A stretch of 64,000 bases of DNA from a bacterium (GTDB lineage Bacteria > Bdellovibrionota_C > UBA2361 > RFPC01), in the NCBI GenBank assembly GCA_030428205.1, contig JAUIBK010000002.1, positions 92,981-156,980 of the forward strand. Direction: 5' to 3'. Of the stretch, positions 42,743-50,688 are shown in pieces. The notes under the pieces are model-generated. The model saw only the letters and a list, made by a program, of their open reading frames with translations, searched no databases and had not been told where the DNA came from. The position numbers and the translations under genes are program-made. Positions within the stretch are counted from its first letter, which is position 1. Every line of letters begins with the position of its first letter.

Positions 42743-43198
42743 ATGTTTGGAAAATTACGAGAGTATTTTGCTGGTGAGCAAACGTCTCTTGATGTCGATA
42801 AAACGGGAATGGCCACGGCTCATGATCTTCATGTTGCAACTGTGGTTGTTCTCATTGAGATGGCAGGAGCGGACAAAGAAGTTGCTCGTCCTGAGGCCGA
42901 GGCTATTTGTGTATCGATGCAAGACCACTTCGGGTTAGGTGAAGATGAGGTGCCTGAGCTTGTTGAGATTGCACTCAGTGCAAAGAGCGAGAAGGGCAAG
43001 ATAGATGAATTTGTAAAAGCTATTAACGAAAATTTTAATCCTAAGCAACGTCAAGAGATACTTACTATGGTTTGGAAAGTTGTGCTTGCTGATGGAAAAA
43101 TCGATAAGTTTGAAGAGCGTTTTGCCGTACAGATGAAAACTCGCTTCCAATTATCAGATGAGCAGGCAGCCGAGGCACAAGCGGCAGCACGAAGCTAA
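42743..43198 (+). CDS. TerB-family protein
   Basis: 151 residues, cytoplasmic, one TerB (tellurite resistance B-like) helical domain. Two metal-binding-type acidic clusters are visible: VVVLIEMAGADKEVARPEAE near residues 35-54 and WKVVLADGKIDKFEERFA near 112-130. TerB domains bind calcium or other cations at membrane-associated complexes. This stand-alone type is widespread outside tellurite operons. Single gene, convergent with the SF2 helicase. Confidence 0.85.
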   Translation: MFGKLREYFAGEQTSLDVDKTGMATAHDLHVATVVVLIEMAGADKEVARPEAEAICVSMQDHFGLGEDEVPELVEIALSAKSEKGKIDEFVKAINENFNPKQRQEILTMVWKVVLADGKIDKFEERFAVQMKTRFQLSDEQAAEAQAAARS

Positions 43199-43209
43199 TG
43201 TTCTTCTGA

Positions 43210-44940
43210 TTATGCAAAAAATACTTTCTCGCGAATCCTCCAATACTTTCCTTGCTTTCGTGCAATAACAAAGAGTGGTAGCCGAAACTCACCCTGTTTC
43301 GTGAGCGCATCTTCAAGTGTTTGAACGTTCGCTTGTTTGCCAGGAAGTCGGGTGTGCATGCGGCAGAAGTTATAGTGAAAGACTTTGTGCGCTTGCTCGG
43401 TGTCAAAGAAGTAAACTTCGCTTAGGTGTTGTGCGTCCGCATCGTAGTAGCGGACTTCGAGGCGTTCTCTGCCTTTTTTATCCTGTTTTCGCTCAAAGGT
43501 CATAGAGTCTGGGCGCATGACGTGGCAGTCAGATGATGCGCGTGCATGAGCGAGTTTTTCTTTATCATTGAGAAGCGTTTTGCCGCACCGTGAGCAGTTT
43601 GAAGCACTAAAATCATTTTCTTCATTACACGACTCGCACACCGTAAACCGGTAGCGGTATCCACAGGGAAGGACCTCTCCAGAATCAGGCGAGACAATCG
43701 CCCCCTCGCATTTTTTCCCAAAATGCTCGAAGAGCTCCCCAGCCTCATCTTCAACTCCCCAAAAATCGTTTTCGTGTTTACACTTCGGGCACGGCACTTT
43801 TACGGCTACGGCATCAGCTCGTGGTTTTCGTTCCCCAATTTCTGGATGAAAGATGTCGTGTGGCACGCCTGTATAATCGAGCACAAGACAGTCCTTCTTC
43901 CCCTCGAAGAGCCTTAAGCCACGTCCCACGATCTGTTGATACAAACTAATAGATTCTGTTGGTCGTAAGATGGCAACGATATCAACGTGTGGTGCGTCAA
44001 AGCCGGTGGTAAGTACTGAGACATTGACAAGATATTTAATCTCTTGCTGTTTGAATCGTTCCACGAGGATATCTCTCTCCTCGTTGTGAGTTTCGCCAAT
44101 GACAAGTGCTGATTCATGGGGTGGAAGAAGTGAGAGTACCTGTTTTGCGTGTTGTACTGTCGAGGTGAATATGAGTACGCCCTTTCGGTTATGTGCAAGC
44201 TCACAGATGTTACCTACAATTCCAGGGGTGACTCGCGCCTGGTCACTTAAGAGCTTCTCGATAGCTTCGAGCTTGTAGGATTGTTGCCCTGGTGGGAGCT
44301 CTAGTGAAGAGAAATCATAGCTTGCAACAGGAGTATCAATCTGGACAGGGGGTGTCAGATATCCTTCGGATATCATTGTTTTGAGCGTTACCTCATACAC
44401 ACATCGCTTAAAGAATTTCGGTTCGGTTGATTTTATGAGGCCGTCATTGTGAGCTTCATAGATCCAGCCAGAATCAAGGCGGTAGGGTGTAGCGGTAAGT
44501 CCGAGAATACAGAGGTTGGGGTTTTGATTGAGAAGTGTTTGGATGACTTCTGTATATTGCGCACCCCCGATTCCAGAAACTCTGTGGCACTCATCAATAA
44601 CAACGAGCGAGAATTCATTCAAAAATGAGGCCTTGGCGCGAGCTACAGATTGAATGCTACCGAAAATGACTTTCTGCGAGGTGTCTTTCCTCTCTAAACC
44701 TGCAGAATAAATCCCAGCTTCAAGGCCGTAGTGCTTAAACTTTGAGTAGTTCTGTTCAACAAGTTCTTTGACATGTGCGAGTACCAGTACACGCCCACGA
44801 GCAAGCCGAGCAAGTTCAGCAATAATCAGACTTTTCCCAGCACCAGTAGGGAGTACAAGTACGGCGGGATCTCGTGATCTCCGGAAGTGACGGAGGGTGC
44901 TATCAACTGCGGCTTGTTGGTAGGGGCGAAGAGTGAACAT
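43210..44940 (-). CDS. SF2 DEAD/DEAH-box helicase with zinc-binding tail
   Basis: 576 residues. LRPYQQAAVDSTLRHF opens the protein; Walker A LPTGAGKSL near residue 30, motif II VVIDECHRVSG, motif III LGLTATPYRLDSG, and the C-terminal RecA fold with VSVLTTGFDAPHVD and LYQQIVGRGLRLFEGKKDCL (motifs V and VI). This is the type III restriction/RadD-like class. The C-terminal ~200 residues hold two cysteine clusters (CPKCKHEN; CESCNEENDFSASNCSRCGK) that probably bind zinc. E. coli RadD has the same layout and acts in recombination repair, so a RadD-like role is likely. It lies 18 bases downstream of intI on the same strand and could be co-transcribed with it. Confidence 0.85.
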   Translation of the reverse strand: MFTLRPYQQAAVDSTLRHFRRSRDPAVLVLPTGAGKSLIIAELARLARGRVLVLAHVKELVEQNYSKFKHYGLEAGIYSAGLERKDTSQKVIFGSIQSVARAKASFLNEFSLVVIDECHRVSGIGGAQYTEVIQTLLNQNPNLCILGLTATPYRLDSGWIYEAHNDGLIKSTEPKFFKRCVYEVTLKTMISEGYLTPPVQIDTPVASYDFSSLELPPGQQSYKLEAIEKLLSDQARVTPGIVGNICELAHNRKGVLIFTSTVQHAKQVLSLLPPHESALVIGETHNEERDILVERFKQQEIKYLVNVSVLTTGFDAPHVDIVAILRPTESISLYQQIVGRGLRLFEGKKDCLVLDYTGVPHDIFHPEIGERKPRADAVAVKVPCPKCKHENDFWGVEDEAGELFEHFGKKCEGAIVSPDSGEVLPCGYRYRFTVCESCNEENDFSASNCSRCGKTLLNDKEKLAHARASSDCHVMRPDSMTFERKQDKKGRERLEVRYYDADAQHLSEVYFFDTEQAHKVFHYNFCRMHTRLPGKQANVQTLEDALTKQGEFRLPLFVIARKQGKYWRIREKVFFA

Positions 44941-44958
44941 AGTTCCTTTGATAGTTGT

Positions 44959-46071
44959 TTATCTTTTTGCCTCTTGAAGGTTGGGAGTATAAGTAAATCG
45001 GCTCGTCAGTTTGGAAAGTAGTTTCTTCCAAAGAGGAAGATGTTCCTCTGGTTGTAAAACGTGAGCCGCTACAGTTCGTTGTGTATCTGTTTCTTGAGTT
45101 TGTTTAGAGAGAGAGTTTAGTGCGAGAGAATCCAAAGGGCTTACCTTTGCGGCACCATGCTCTGCAACGTGGGTATAGATCATAGTTGTTTGAATATTAT
45201 CATGACCGAGTAATTGTTGCACCGTGCGTATGTCTTTCCCGTCTTCAAGGAGGTGTGTAGCAAACGAGTGTCTGAACGTGTGTGCGGTGAGTCTCTTGCT
45301 TATTCCAGCTGTATCTGCTGCTGCTCGAATATGACGGATAAGGTATGACTGGTGCTTGTGATGACGCCGAATGGTACCACTTCTCGGATCTTTCGAATAT
45401 TTATACGAGGGAAAGATAAATTTCCAGTACCAGCTATATTTTGCATTTGGATATTTTCTAGAGAGCGCTTCAGGGATGTAAACTTCTCCAAGCCCATCCT
45501 TCATATCTGTTTCATGAATTTTTTTCACAGAGCTTAAGTGCAGTCGTAGTTGATCTTGAATTAATCGAGGAAAAGGTACAACGCGATCTTTCTTTCCTTT
45601 GCTTTGGCGGATAAAGATAAGATTTCGTTTGAAATCGATGTCTTTTACACGCAACCTTAAAACTTCGTGCAGTCGTAGCCCAGCACCGTAAAGGAGTGCT
45701 GTCATGAGAAATGGAACTCCCTCAAGGTTATGAAGAATAGCTATCACTTCGTCTTTTGATAGAACAATCGGTAAAAGTTTGGGCTTTTTAGCCCGTGCGA
45801 ATGAGCTGAAATCGCCGAGATCTATATCTAATACTTGTCGGTAGAGGAAGACGATAGCGTTTAAGGCTTGGTTTTGAGTGCTTGCGGAGACTTTCTTCAT
45901 GTTAGCAAGATGAGTGAGGAACTCGATAATCTCCTGTTCTTTCATTTCGCTTGGATGACGATAGTTGTGGAATCGAATAAACCGCTTTATCCAGTGAACA
46001 TAGTTTTTCTCAGTCTGAAGACTGAATTGCTTAAAACGGATCGTATGAACTACTTTCGGGATTAACTTCAT
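44959..46071 (-). CDS. intI: Integron integrase (tyrosine recombinase)
   Basis: 370 residues. Tyrosine-recombinase residues: Arg in GAGLRLHEVLRLRV, HxxR in TAHTFRHSFATHLLEDG, His in LLGHDNIQTTMIYTHV with the nucleophile Tyr. Between the first Arg and HxxR is the extra helix found only in integron integrases (EALSRKYPNAKYSWYWKF), needed to bind folded attC sites. A C-terminal extension of about 45 residues exceeds the usual 320-340. The gene faces away from the cassettes, as is standard, and has a LexA-type operator upstream. It appears intact, so the array may still be mobile. Confidence 0.96.
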   Translation of the reverse strand: MKLIPKVVHTIRFKQFSLQTEKNYVHWIKRFIRFHNYRHPSEMKEQEIIEFLTHLANMKKVSASTQNQALNAIVFLYRQVLDIDLGDFSSFARAKKPKLLPIVLSKDEVIAILHNLEGVPFLMTALLYGAGLRLHEVLRLRVKDIDFKRNLIFIRQSKGKKDRVVPFPRLIQDQLRLHLSSVKKIHETDMKDGLGEVYIPEALSRKYPNAKYSWYWKFIFPSYKYSKDPRSGTIRRHHKHQSYLIRHIRAAADTAGISKRLTAHTFRHSFATHLLEDGKDIRTVQQLLGHDNIQTTMIYTHVAEHGAAKVSPLDSLALNSLSKQTQETDTQRTVAAHVLQPEEHLPLWKKLLSKLTSRFTYTPNLQEAKR

Positions 46072-46097
46072 TTTTCTTTCTCGACTATTTTGATATA

Positions 46098-46112
46098 GAA
46101 CTATAATAGAAA
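46098..46112 (-). promoter_or_regulatory. LexA-type operator upstream of intI
   Basis: GAACTATAATAGAAA (plus strand) has the form GAAM-N7-GAAM and lies 27 bases from the intI ATG, where it would cover the promoter. It shares the flank TTTTGATATAGAA with the operator before the Y-family polymerase (28880-28894). Integron integrases are known to be SOS-controlled in several groups. Confidence 0.62.
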
Positions 46113-46196
46113 AAGCCGAAAATCAACATGTTGATAATAAGTATTTATACTTACTTCTATTGTTCCTCGAGTTATTGGGAACAACAGCATAGCCTG

Positions 46197-46332
46197 TGAT
46201 ACCAATCCTAGAAATATTGATACCAAGCAGGATTTTTAATTTGACCAGTTAATCCATGGGGTTATAGTGATGGTAGTATTGATACCAAGCCAATACCTAA
46301 TTTGGCTGAAGTTATTTACTCAACTGTTATCC
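46197..46332. other. attI site of the integron
   Basis: Three copies of TGATACCAA (46197-46205, 46218-46226, 46280-46288) lie between intI and the first cassette, as integrase-binding direct repeats do in attI sites. The crossover is placed at G46326 in GTTATCCATC, because the R'' box of the first cassette's attC (GATGGATAAC) is its exact complement. A palindrome TTGTTCC/GGAACAA lies just upstream (46160-46183). Confidence 0.75.
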
Positions 46333-46358
46333 ATCAAGACTTAAAGTGTAAGGATGCT

Positions 46359-47237
46359 GTGAAAGCAGGACTCATTATTCCAATAGCTGCTGCAGCATCC
46401 TTTGGCCTTTATCCCGCAGCATCACAGCTAGCCTATCAAGAAGGCGCGAATGCGATTTTCGTTATCCTGTTCACTACCTTCCTGAGAGCGGCTTCCCTTG
46501 TGGGTTTTTGTGTTCTGTCTGGCAAGCCCTTATTAGAGAAAGGGGTGAATTGGAGGCCATTTTTTGCTGGAGGATTTCTACAAGCGGCATCAATTTTTGG
46601 AATCATTGGCTCACTTGTTTATATCTCGGGACCGGTAACTATCACGATCGTATTCACTCACACTACAATGCTGCTCTTGTTTATGGCTGCTAAAGGTGAG
46701 GTGCGACTAGATCGAGTAGCTATTCTCACAACTCTAATAGCGCTATTCGGCGTGAGCTTGGTAGTAGATGTATTCGGAAATCTAGGTAATTTAAAATGGA
46801 TTGGCATTGGACTAGCTTCCCTCGCTGCCGTAGTTACAATGGGAAGACTTTACGTCTTTGGACAAGAGTTGAAGTCGATCGATCCAGCTGTTGTCGGGGC
46901 ACGAATGTTCTCAATCGCACTTCTGTTTTTGCTAGCTCTTGTATTATTCGATGCGCCGGTTCCTCCCAATAGTGGACTAGGGTACCTGGGAGTTGCCCTG
47001 AGTTCACTCTCACTTGTGCTTGGAACCTTTGGAATGTTCTATGGAATTGCTCTCATAGGCGCGTTTCAGTTTAGTCTTCTGGTGAAGCTTGAGCCGGTAT
47101 TTACCGCTCTATTCTCGTGGTTCGTTCTTAGTGAGATTCTAAACCCCTCACAGTACTTTGGGATGCTTCTTGTGGTTGGAAGTTTGATAGTTTATTCGTA
47201 CTATGAAGCAAAAAGTCAGGGAACCTTGGATGGATAA
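46359..47237 (+). CDS. EamA/DMT-family permease (cassette 1)
   Basis: Start placed at GTG 46359 after AAGGAT; the frame is open further upstream to 46302, but that would cross the recombination point at 46326. 292 residues with ten membrane segments in two EamA halves (AAAASFGLYPAASQLAYQEG near the start of the first; FGMFYGIALIGAFQFSLLVK and LEPVFTALFSWFVLSEILNP in the second, the EamA signature). These transporters export amino acids, metabolites or drugs. It is the first cassette, the position best expressed from the integron promoter. Its stop TAA lies inside the R'' box of its own attC. Confidence 0.87.
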   Translation: MKAGLIIPIAAAASFGLYPAASQLAYQEGANAIFVILFTTFLRAASLVGFCVLSGKPLLEKGVNWRPFFAGGFLQAASIFGIIGSLVYISGPVTITIVFTHTTMLLLFMAAKGEVRLDRVAILTTLIALFGVSLVVDVFGNLGNLKWIGIGLASLAAVVTMGRLYVFGQELKSIDPAVVGARMFSIALLFLLALVLFDAPVPPNSGLGYLGVALSSLSLVLGTFGMFYGIALIGAFQFSLLVKLEPVFTALFSWFVLSEILNPSQYFGMLLVVGSLIVYSYYEAKSQGTLDG

Positions 47238-47331
47238 CAAATCGAGTGAAAGGGACCGAAAACCGCTGGCTTTTTCGGGCACTTCGAGAGGCTTTCCAAC
47301 GGTTTTCGGCCCCTCCTCGTAAACGTTACCT
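47232..47331 (+). other. attC site 1
   Basis: R'' GGATAAC at 47232-47238 and R' GTTACC at 47325-47330, about 98 bases. GGGACCGAAAACCG in the left arm pairs with CGGTTTTCGGCCCC in the right, and CGAG with CTCG nearer the ends. R'' is complementary over 10 bases to the start of cassette 1. Confidence 0.88.
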
Positions 47332-47369
47332 TTGCTTGCTTAGTGGTGCTTTGAAGCTAAACTATAAGC

Positions 47370-47996
47370 ATGCAAAAGATTGAACGGACAGCATCAATTG
47401 GTGCGCTTTGCTTGGCTCTCGCTACCTTTGGTGGCTGTTCGAAGGAAAGTGACTCTTCCACAAAAACACAGAGCGAAAATCCGACAAGCTCGGTTGAAAT
47501 CAACCCGAGAGGGTACGTAGAGGTCTCTGATTCCACGTATCTCATTCCGGGTCGTGGAGGCTCCTCCCTCGAAAGTCAGGTTCAGTTTGCCCAGGCGATT
47601 TCTAACTTATTAGGCGATACGACTACGAGGATTATAGATGTCTTTAGACTTGATTCTCACTACTCAAATGGCTTTACGGATGGTGCCTCCATCTTAGATG
47701 GAGTAGCGCTTCGGGTTGCATCCGTCGATTCATCTACTCAAACGCCCGATGAGGATCGTATCTCTGACAGAGGTTATCGGGTCTTCCCTAACGGAGTTGT
47801 GTTAGTGCCAGCTCAAAACGGCACCTCGGTAGAGGCACAAGCTCAGATAGCCAAAGGTCTTGATAACGCCCTAAATGATTTCGCGGGGTATTCTGTAGAG
47901 CAGCGAGTCCCTGTTGATTTGGACTACTCCCATGGCTTTACTGACAGCCTTGGATATACCGACGGTCTGATACTGGTTCTTGGTTCCAAAAAATAG
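47370..47996 (+). CDS. Lipoprotein with two internal repeats (cassette 2)
   Basis: 208 residues. The signal ends in a lipobox (LATFGGC, Cys near residue 24). Two halves repeat: RIIDVFRLDSHYSNGFTDGA and VEQRVPVDLDYSHGFTDSLG both carry LDxxYSxGFTD, each preceded by a run of the type LIPGRGGSSLESQVQFAQAI or LVPAQNGTSVEAQAQIAKGL. The duplication suggests a pseudo-symmetric periplasmic or surface domain. No known family is recognised. The gene fills most of its cassette, between attC1 and attC2, and has no promoter of its own that I can identify. Confidence 0.75.
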   Translation: MQKIERTASIGALCLALATFGGCSKESDSSTKTQSENPTSSVEINPRGYVEVSDSTYLIPGRGGSSLESQVQFAQAISNLLGDTTTRIIDVFRLDSHYSNGFTDGASILDGVALRVASVDSSTQTPDEDRISDRGYRVFPNGVVLVPAQNGTSVEAQAQIAKGLDNALNDFAGYSVEQRVPVDLDYSHGFTDSLGYTDGLILVLGSKK

Positions 47997-47999
47997 CAA

Positions 48000-48067
48000 A
48001 GGTAACAATGCGTTTTAACAGATTTTCTCGCCTTCGGCTCTAAAACTGTTAAACTAGACGTTATGTG
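48000..48067 (+). other. attC site 2
   Basis: R'' GGTAAC at 48001-48006, R' GTTATG from 48060. TTTAACAG pairs with CTGTTAAA in the middle. The start of cassette 2 (GTTACCTTTGC, 47325) is the exact complement of GCAAAGGTAAC at 47996-48006, an 11-base match. Confidence 0.88.
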
Positions 48068-48091
48068 GCCTGTTCGAGGGGTAAGAATTGA

Positions 48092-48652
48092 ATGAGGTTT
48101 AGCCTTTTTTACAGAGGGCCATTGAAGTCGAGTGGCAATGCGAAAGAGAAGCACAATCTTCGTAAGCATTTTCATAGACAGCTTAAAGAGTACTGGCCCA
48201 ATTGCCAGCTTCAACGTTACCAGAAAGTACTTGAGCCAAATCCAATAGGCAGAGAGGTCTCTATTATCAAGCAGGTGGGTGCATTCAACTTTGCTTCAAT
48301 AGTCTCTTCCCGCCTTAAAATGGTCGCCGAGCTTTCGTTGCAGATTCTAAGACCCCAGATCCCCGGACATATCGTATCGCATGGGGGCGATCTGGATAAT
48401 CGTCTAAAAACTCTCTTAGATGCACTCAAAACTCCAGAAAATGAGGGAGCTCTCCCGAATGGCGCTCAGCCGGATCAATGCGAGTCTCCGTTTTTCTGTT
48501 TACTCGAAGATGACGCACTAATTACCAAGCTTGACGTAGATACAGATCAACTTTTCGATCCAACAGCAGATAAATCTGATGTAGTCTTAGTCCTCAAGGT
48601 GCATACTTACCCTTCGAAGGTCGAGATCGGTAACGTTGAATTACTCGGGTAA
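48092..48652 (+). CDS. RusA-like nuclease (cassette 3)
   Basis: 186 residues. GDLDNRLKTLLDAL near residues 98-111 and LLEDDALITKLDV near 139-151 reproduce the RusA Holliday-junction-resolvase pattern (DxDN...K...DAL, then DDxxI), with Asp, Asp, Lys and Asp in the expected places. RusA cuts four-way junctions at specific sequences and is usually phage-borne. Here it sits in an integron cassette. The N-terminal 90 residues and the insert before LLEDD make it longer than classical RusA (about 120). It could resolve folded or cruciform DNA, or act in phage defence; both are inference. The motif match is good. Confidence 0.7.
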   Translation: MRFSLFYRGPLKSSGNAKEKHNLRKHFHRQLKEYWPNCQLQRYQKVLEPNPIGREVSIIKQVGAFNFASIVSSRLKMVAELSLQILRPQIPGHIVSHGGDLDNRLKTLLDALKTPENEGALPNGAQPDQCESPFFCLLEDDALITKLDVDTDQLFDPTADKSDVVLVLKVHTYPSKVEIGNVELLG

Positions 48653-48656
48653 TATG

Positions 48657-48712
48657 CCACATAACAATCAAGCTCAGCGGAGCTTCGCCCGCTGGCTTAC
48701 AACGTTATGTGC
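48657..48712 (+). other. attC site 3
   Basis: R'' CCACATAAC (48657-48665) and R' GTTATGTG (48704-48711). The inner arms AAGCTCAGCGG and CCGCTGGCTT pair with an extra base. At about 56 bases it is short, close to the lower limit for attC. R'' complements the start of cassette 3 (GTTATGTGGC) over 10 bases. Confidence 0.88.
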
Positions 48713-48733
48713 CTAGCGTAACTAAGAGCTGAT

Positions 48734-50245
48734 ATGGCAAAGAAACGTGTATTCTCTATCCAATTTGAACCCCCCGGTGATGCGGCAGAAGAATTGTCCT
48801 TTGAATCCGGCAGATCCTTGCTTGATGCGGACATTATCATCTTTAAACCTACTGTGTCGCCTTACTACGATGATACATATCAGGGCAAACCGAGCCTTAG
48901 CGACGATAGATCCGTGTCGTTACTGGAGGATGCAGATCACTGGAGGCGAGAAATTTCGGATGCTCTGGCCACCGGGAAGACTGTTTTCGTTATCGCCAGT
49001 GCCCTTCAAGAGTATTATGTAGGTACTGGAGGGCGAACCTATTCCGGCACAGGGAGGAATCGTCAAGTCACTAGACAAGTGACCGGATGGAATAACTACC
49101 AAAGTCTACCGATTGAACTTGATCCCGTGGCGTCCAAGGGACAAGGGATGACTCTCACAGCGGATGGTCAGGTCCTGGGTCCGCTATGGAAGGAGTTTAA
49201 ACAGTACTTTGAATATGAAGTCTATTTCACTGCCGATGGACTGAAGCCGTATGTACTCACTACACACGGAGCTCGAAAGTTAGGAGGTTTGTTCGAGTCC
49301 AAGAGCCAAACTGGGTCCCTAATTATCCTTCCGAACATTGATTTTGATGTTGAGGAACTCGTGGAAACACGGGCCGATGAGGACGGGGAAGAAGCAAATT
49401 TTTGGACTAATGAAGCGTTGGCCATCGGCCAACGCTTCATTAATAGCCTTATCGAAACCGACAAGGTTATTCGTGGTGATCGTGCTATTACTCCCGCGCC
49501 AGGCTGGTCTTCAGCTAGTACGTACGAACTTGAATCTGAACGGGAAATTCGTCGTAACTTGTTGAAACTAGATTCACAGCTTACAGAGCTTGCGGCAGAG
49601 AAGCAGACTCTCAAGAGTCAGCTTGTTCAGGAAGGGCGGTTCCGCGGACTTCTATATGAAAAAGGTGACGCACTAGAAGACGCCATAATTGCGGCGCTTA
49701 AATGTCTAGGATTTGAGGCGTCGGGTTATCGTGACTCAAATTCTGAGTTCGACGTGGTTTTTGAATCGCCCGAAGGTCGCATGATTGGGGAAGCGGAGGG
49801 ACGTGACGAAAAACAAGTGGGTATCGGCAAACTTCGGCAGCTTGAAATGAATCTTTTGGAGGATTTTGACCGAGAAGAAGTTGAGGAAATGGCAAAAGGC
49901 GCGTTATTCGGAAATGCTCAACGACTTGCGTCCCCTGAGTCTCGCGGTCAATTTTTTACAGATAAATGTCTCACTGCGGCTAAAAGAACCGGAACTGCCT
50001 TGGTGTGTACTCCTGATTTGTTTTCTTGCGCGAAGTACTTAGTTGAGAATCCTGATCTCAAGTACGCGAAGGAATGTAGAGAAACCCTTTTATCTTGCGA
50101 GGGAGGTATAGTTAAGTTCCCGGTGCCGCCTCGCCTCAAGATTGAGAAAGAGGTTACGCAGACGGACAAGACAGAAGAAACTTTATCAAATAAGGCACAT
50201 AACAAATCGAGGGAGCGGATCGCCAAAGGCGACCGCTCCTCGTAG
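48734..50245 (+). CDS. PD-(D/E)XK-like nuclease of unknown family (cassette 4)
   Basis: 503 residues. The N-terminal half (residues 1-235) is unrecognised but well folded in composition (ADIIIFKPTVSPYYDD; GSLIILPNIDFD). A coiled coil spans about residues 255-305 (LDSQLTELAAEKQTLKSQL). The following segment has the order of a restriction-endonuclease fold: LEDAIIAALKCLGF near 314, SEFDVVF near 337 and GEAEGRDEK near 351, giving Glu, Asp and a possible Glu-x-x motif. A sensor domain, coiled coil and nuclease suggests a defence protein, which is inference. The last 16 residues are encoded by attC4. A 16-bp perfect palindrome lies within the gene. Confidence 0.65.
   Translation: MAKKRVFSIQFEPPGDAAEELSFESGRSLLDADIIIFKPTVSPYYDDTYQGKPSLSDDRSVSLLEDADHWRREISDALATGKTVFVIASALQEYYVGTGGRTYSGTGRNRQVTRQVTGWNNYQSLPIELDPVASKGQGMTLTADGQVLGPLWKEFKQYFEYEVYFTADGLKPYVLTTHGARKLGGLFESKSQTGSLIILPNIDFDVEELVETRADEDGEEANFWTNEALAIGQRFINSLIETDKVIRGDRAITPAPGWSSASTYELESEREIRRNLLKLDSQLTELAAEKQTLKSQLVQEGRFRGLLYEKGDALEDAIIAALKCLGFEASGYRDSNSEFDVVFESPEGRMIGEAEGRDEKQVGIGKLRQLEMNLLEDFDREEVEEMAKGALFGNAQRLASPESRGQFFTDKCLTAAKRTGTALVCTPDLFSCAKYLVENPDLKYAKECRETLLSCEGGIVKFPVPPRLKIEKEVTQTDKTEETLSNKAHNKSRERIAKGDRSS
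49408..49442. repeat. Perfect 16-bp inverted repeat inside the cassette-4 gene
   Basis: TAATGAAGCGTTGGCC and its exact complement GGCCAACGCTTCATTA are separated by three bases (ATC). It lies in the coding frame, encoding NEALAIGQRFIN, and would form a very stable hairpin in mRNA or a cruciform in supercoiled DNA. Confidence 0.9.
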
Positions 50246-50254
50246 CCGTTATCC
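50194..50254 (+). other. attC site 4, translated in part
   Basis: R'' GGCACATAAC (50194-50203), R' GTTATCC (50248-50254). CGAGGGAGCGGATCGCC pairs with GGCGACCGCTCCTCG around the AAA loop. R'' is the exact 10-base complement of the cassette-4 start GTTATGTGCC. The nuclease reading frame continues through the whole stem and stops at 50245. Confidence 0.9.
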
Positions 50255-50381
50255 CTTCTCAGTCGTCTCTACCACTAAGCTTACAGCTGCCGCCTTGCTT
50301 AGAGGTGATTGCCATCCCTTGATTAGTCTTTTTGTCTCTTGTAACCTGAAGTCCGGATGATATCTTGAAGAGGTATAAGTG

Positions 50382-50639
50382 ATGTTAGAACAAGATCAAC
50401 GACGAGCTCAATTGCTACAAGAGCAGCCTGATCTGACTTTTTCAGCTGCTAGTCTCAACCGCCACCCTGAGACTCGAGATTTGCCCTGGGATAGCTCTGC
50501 TTCTCTCAATCGACTTCATGCCAAGGGGTTGGTTACGCGATACGAATCAACTGCCACCGACCACGGCAGGCCTGAATACCGATATCAATGGGCTAAAGGA
50601 GCAACCTTAAGAACAGGTCAGTCAGAGTCTGATGGATAA
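50382..50639 (+). CDS. Small winged-helix-like protein (cassette 5)
   Basis: Start at ATG 50382 (AGAGG upstream), 85 residues. The segment SASLNRLHAKGLVTRYES followed by DHGRPEYRYQWA looks like the recognition helix and wing of a MarR- or ArsR-type winged helix, but the opening helices are too short for a full regulator. It could be a DNA-binding protein controlling a cassette function or a protein-protein module. The stop lies inside the R'' box of attC5, as in cassette 1. Confidence 0.6.
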   Translation: MLEQDQRRAQLLQEQPDLTFSAASLNRHPETRDLPWDSSASLNRLHAKGLVTRYESTATDHGRPEYRYQWAKGATLRTGQSESDG

Positions 50640-50688
50640 CAAAAAAAGTTTGCCGAGCCTATCGGCCGGTAACTTCAAACGTTATACC
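50634..50688 (+). other. attC site 5
   Basis: R'' GGATAAC (50634-50640), R' GTTATACC (50681-50688). GTTTGCCGAGCC pairs imperfectly with GGCCGGTAAC. R'' complements the start of cassette 5 (GTTATCC) over 7 bases only. Confidence 0.82.
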
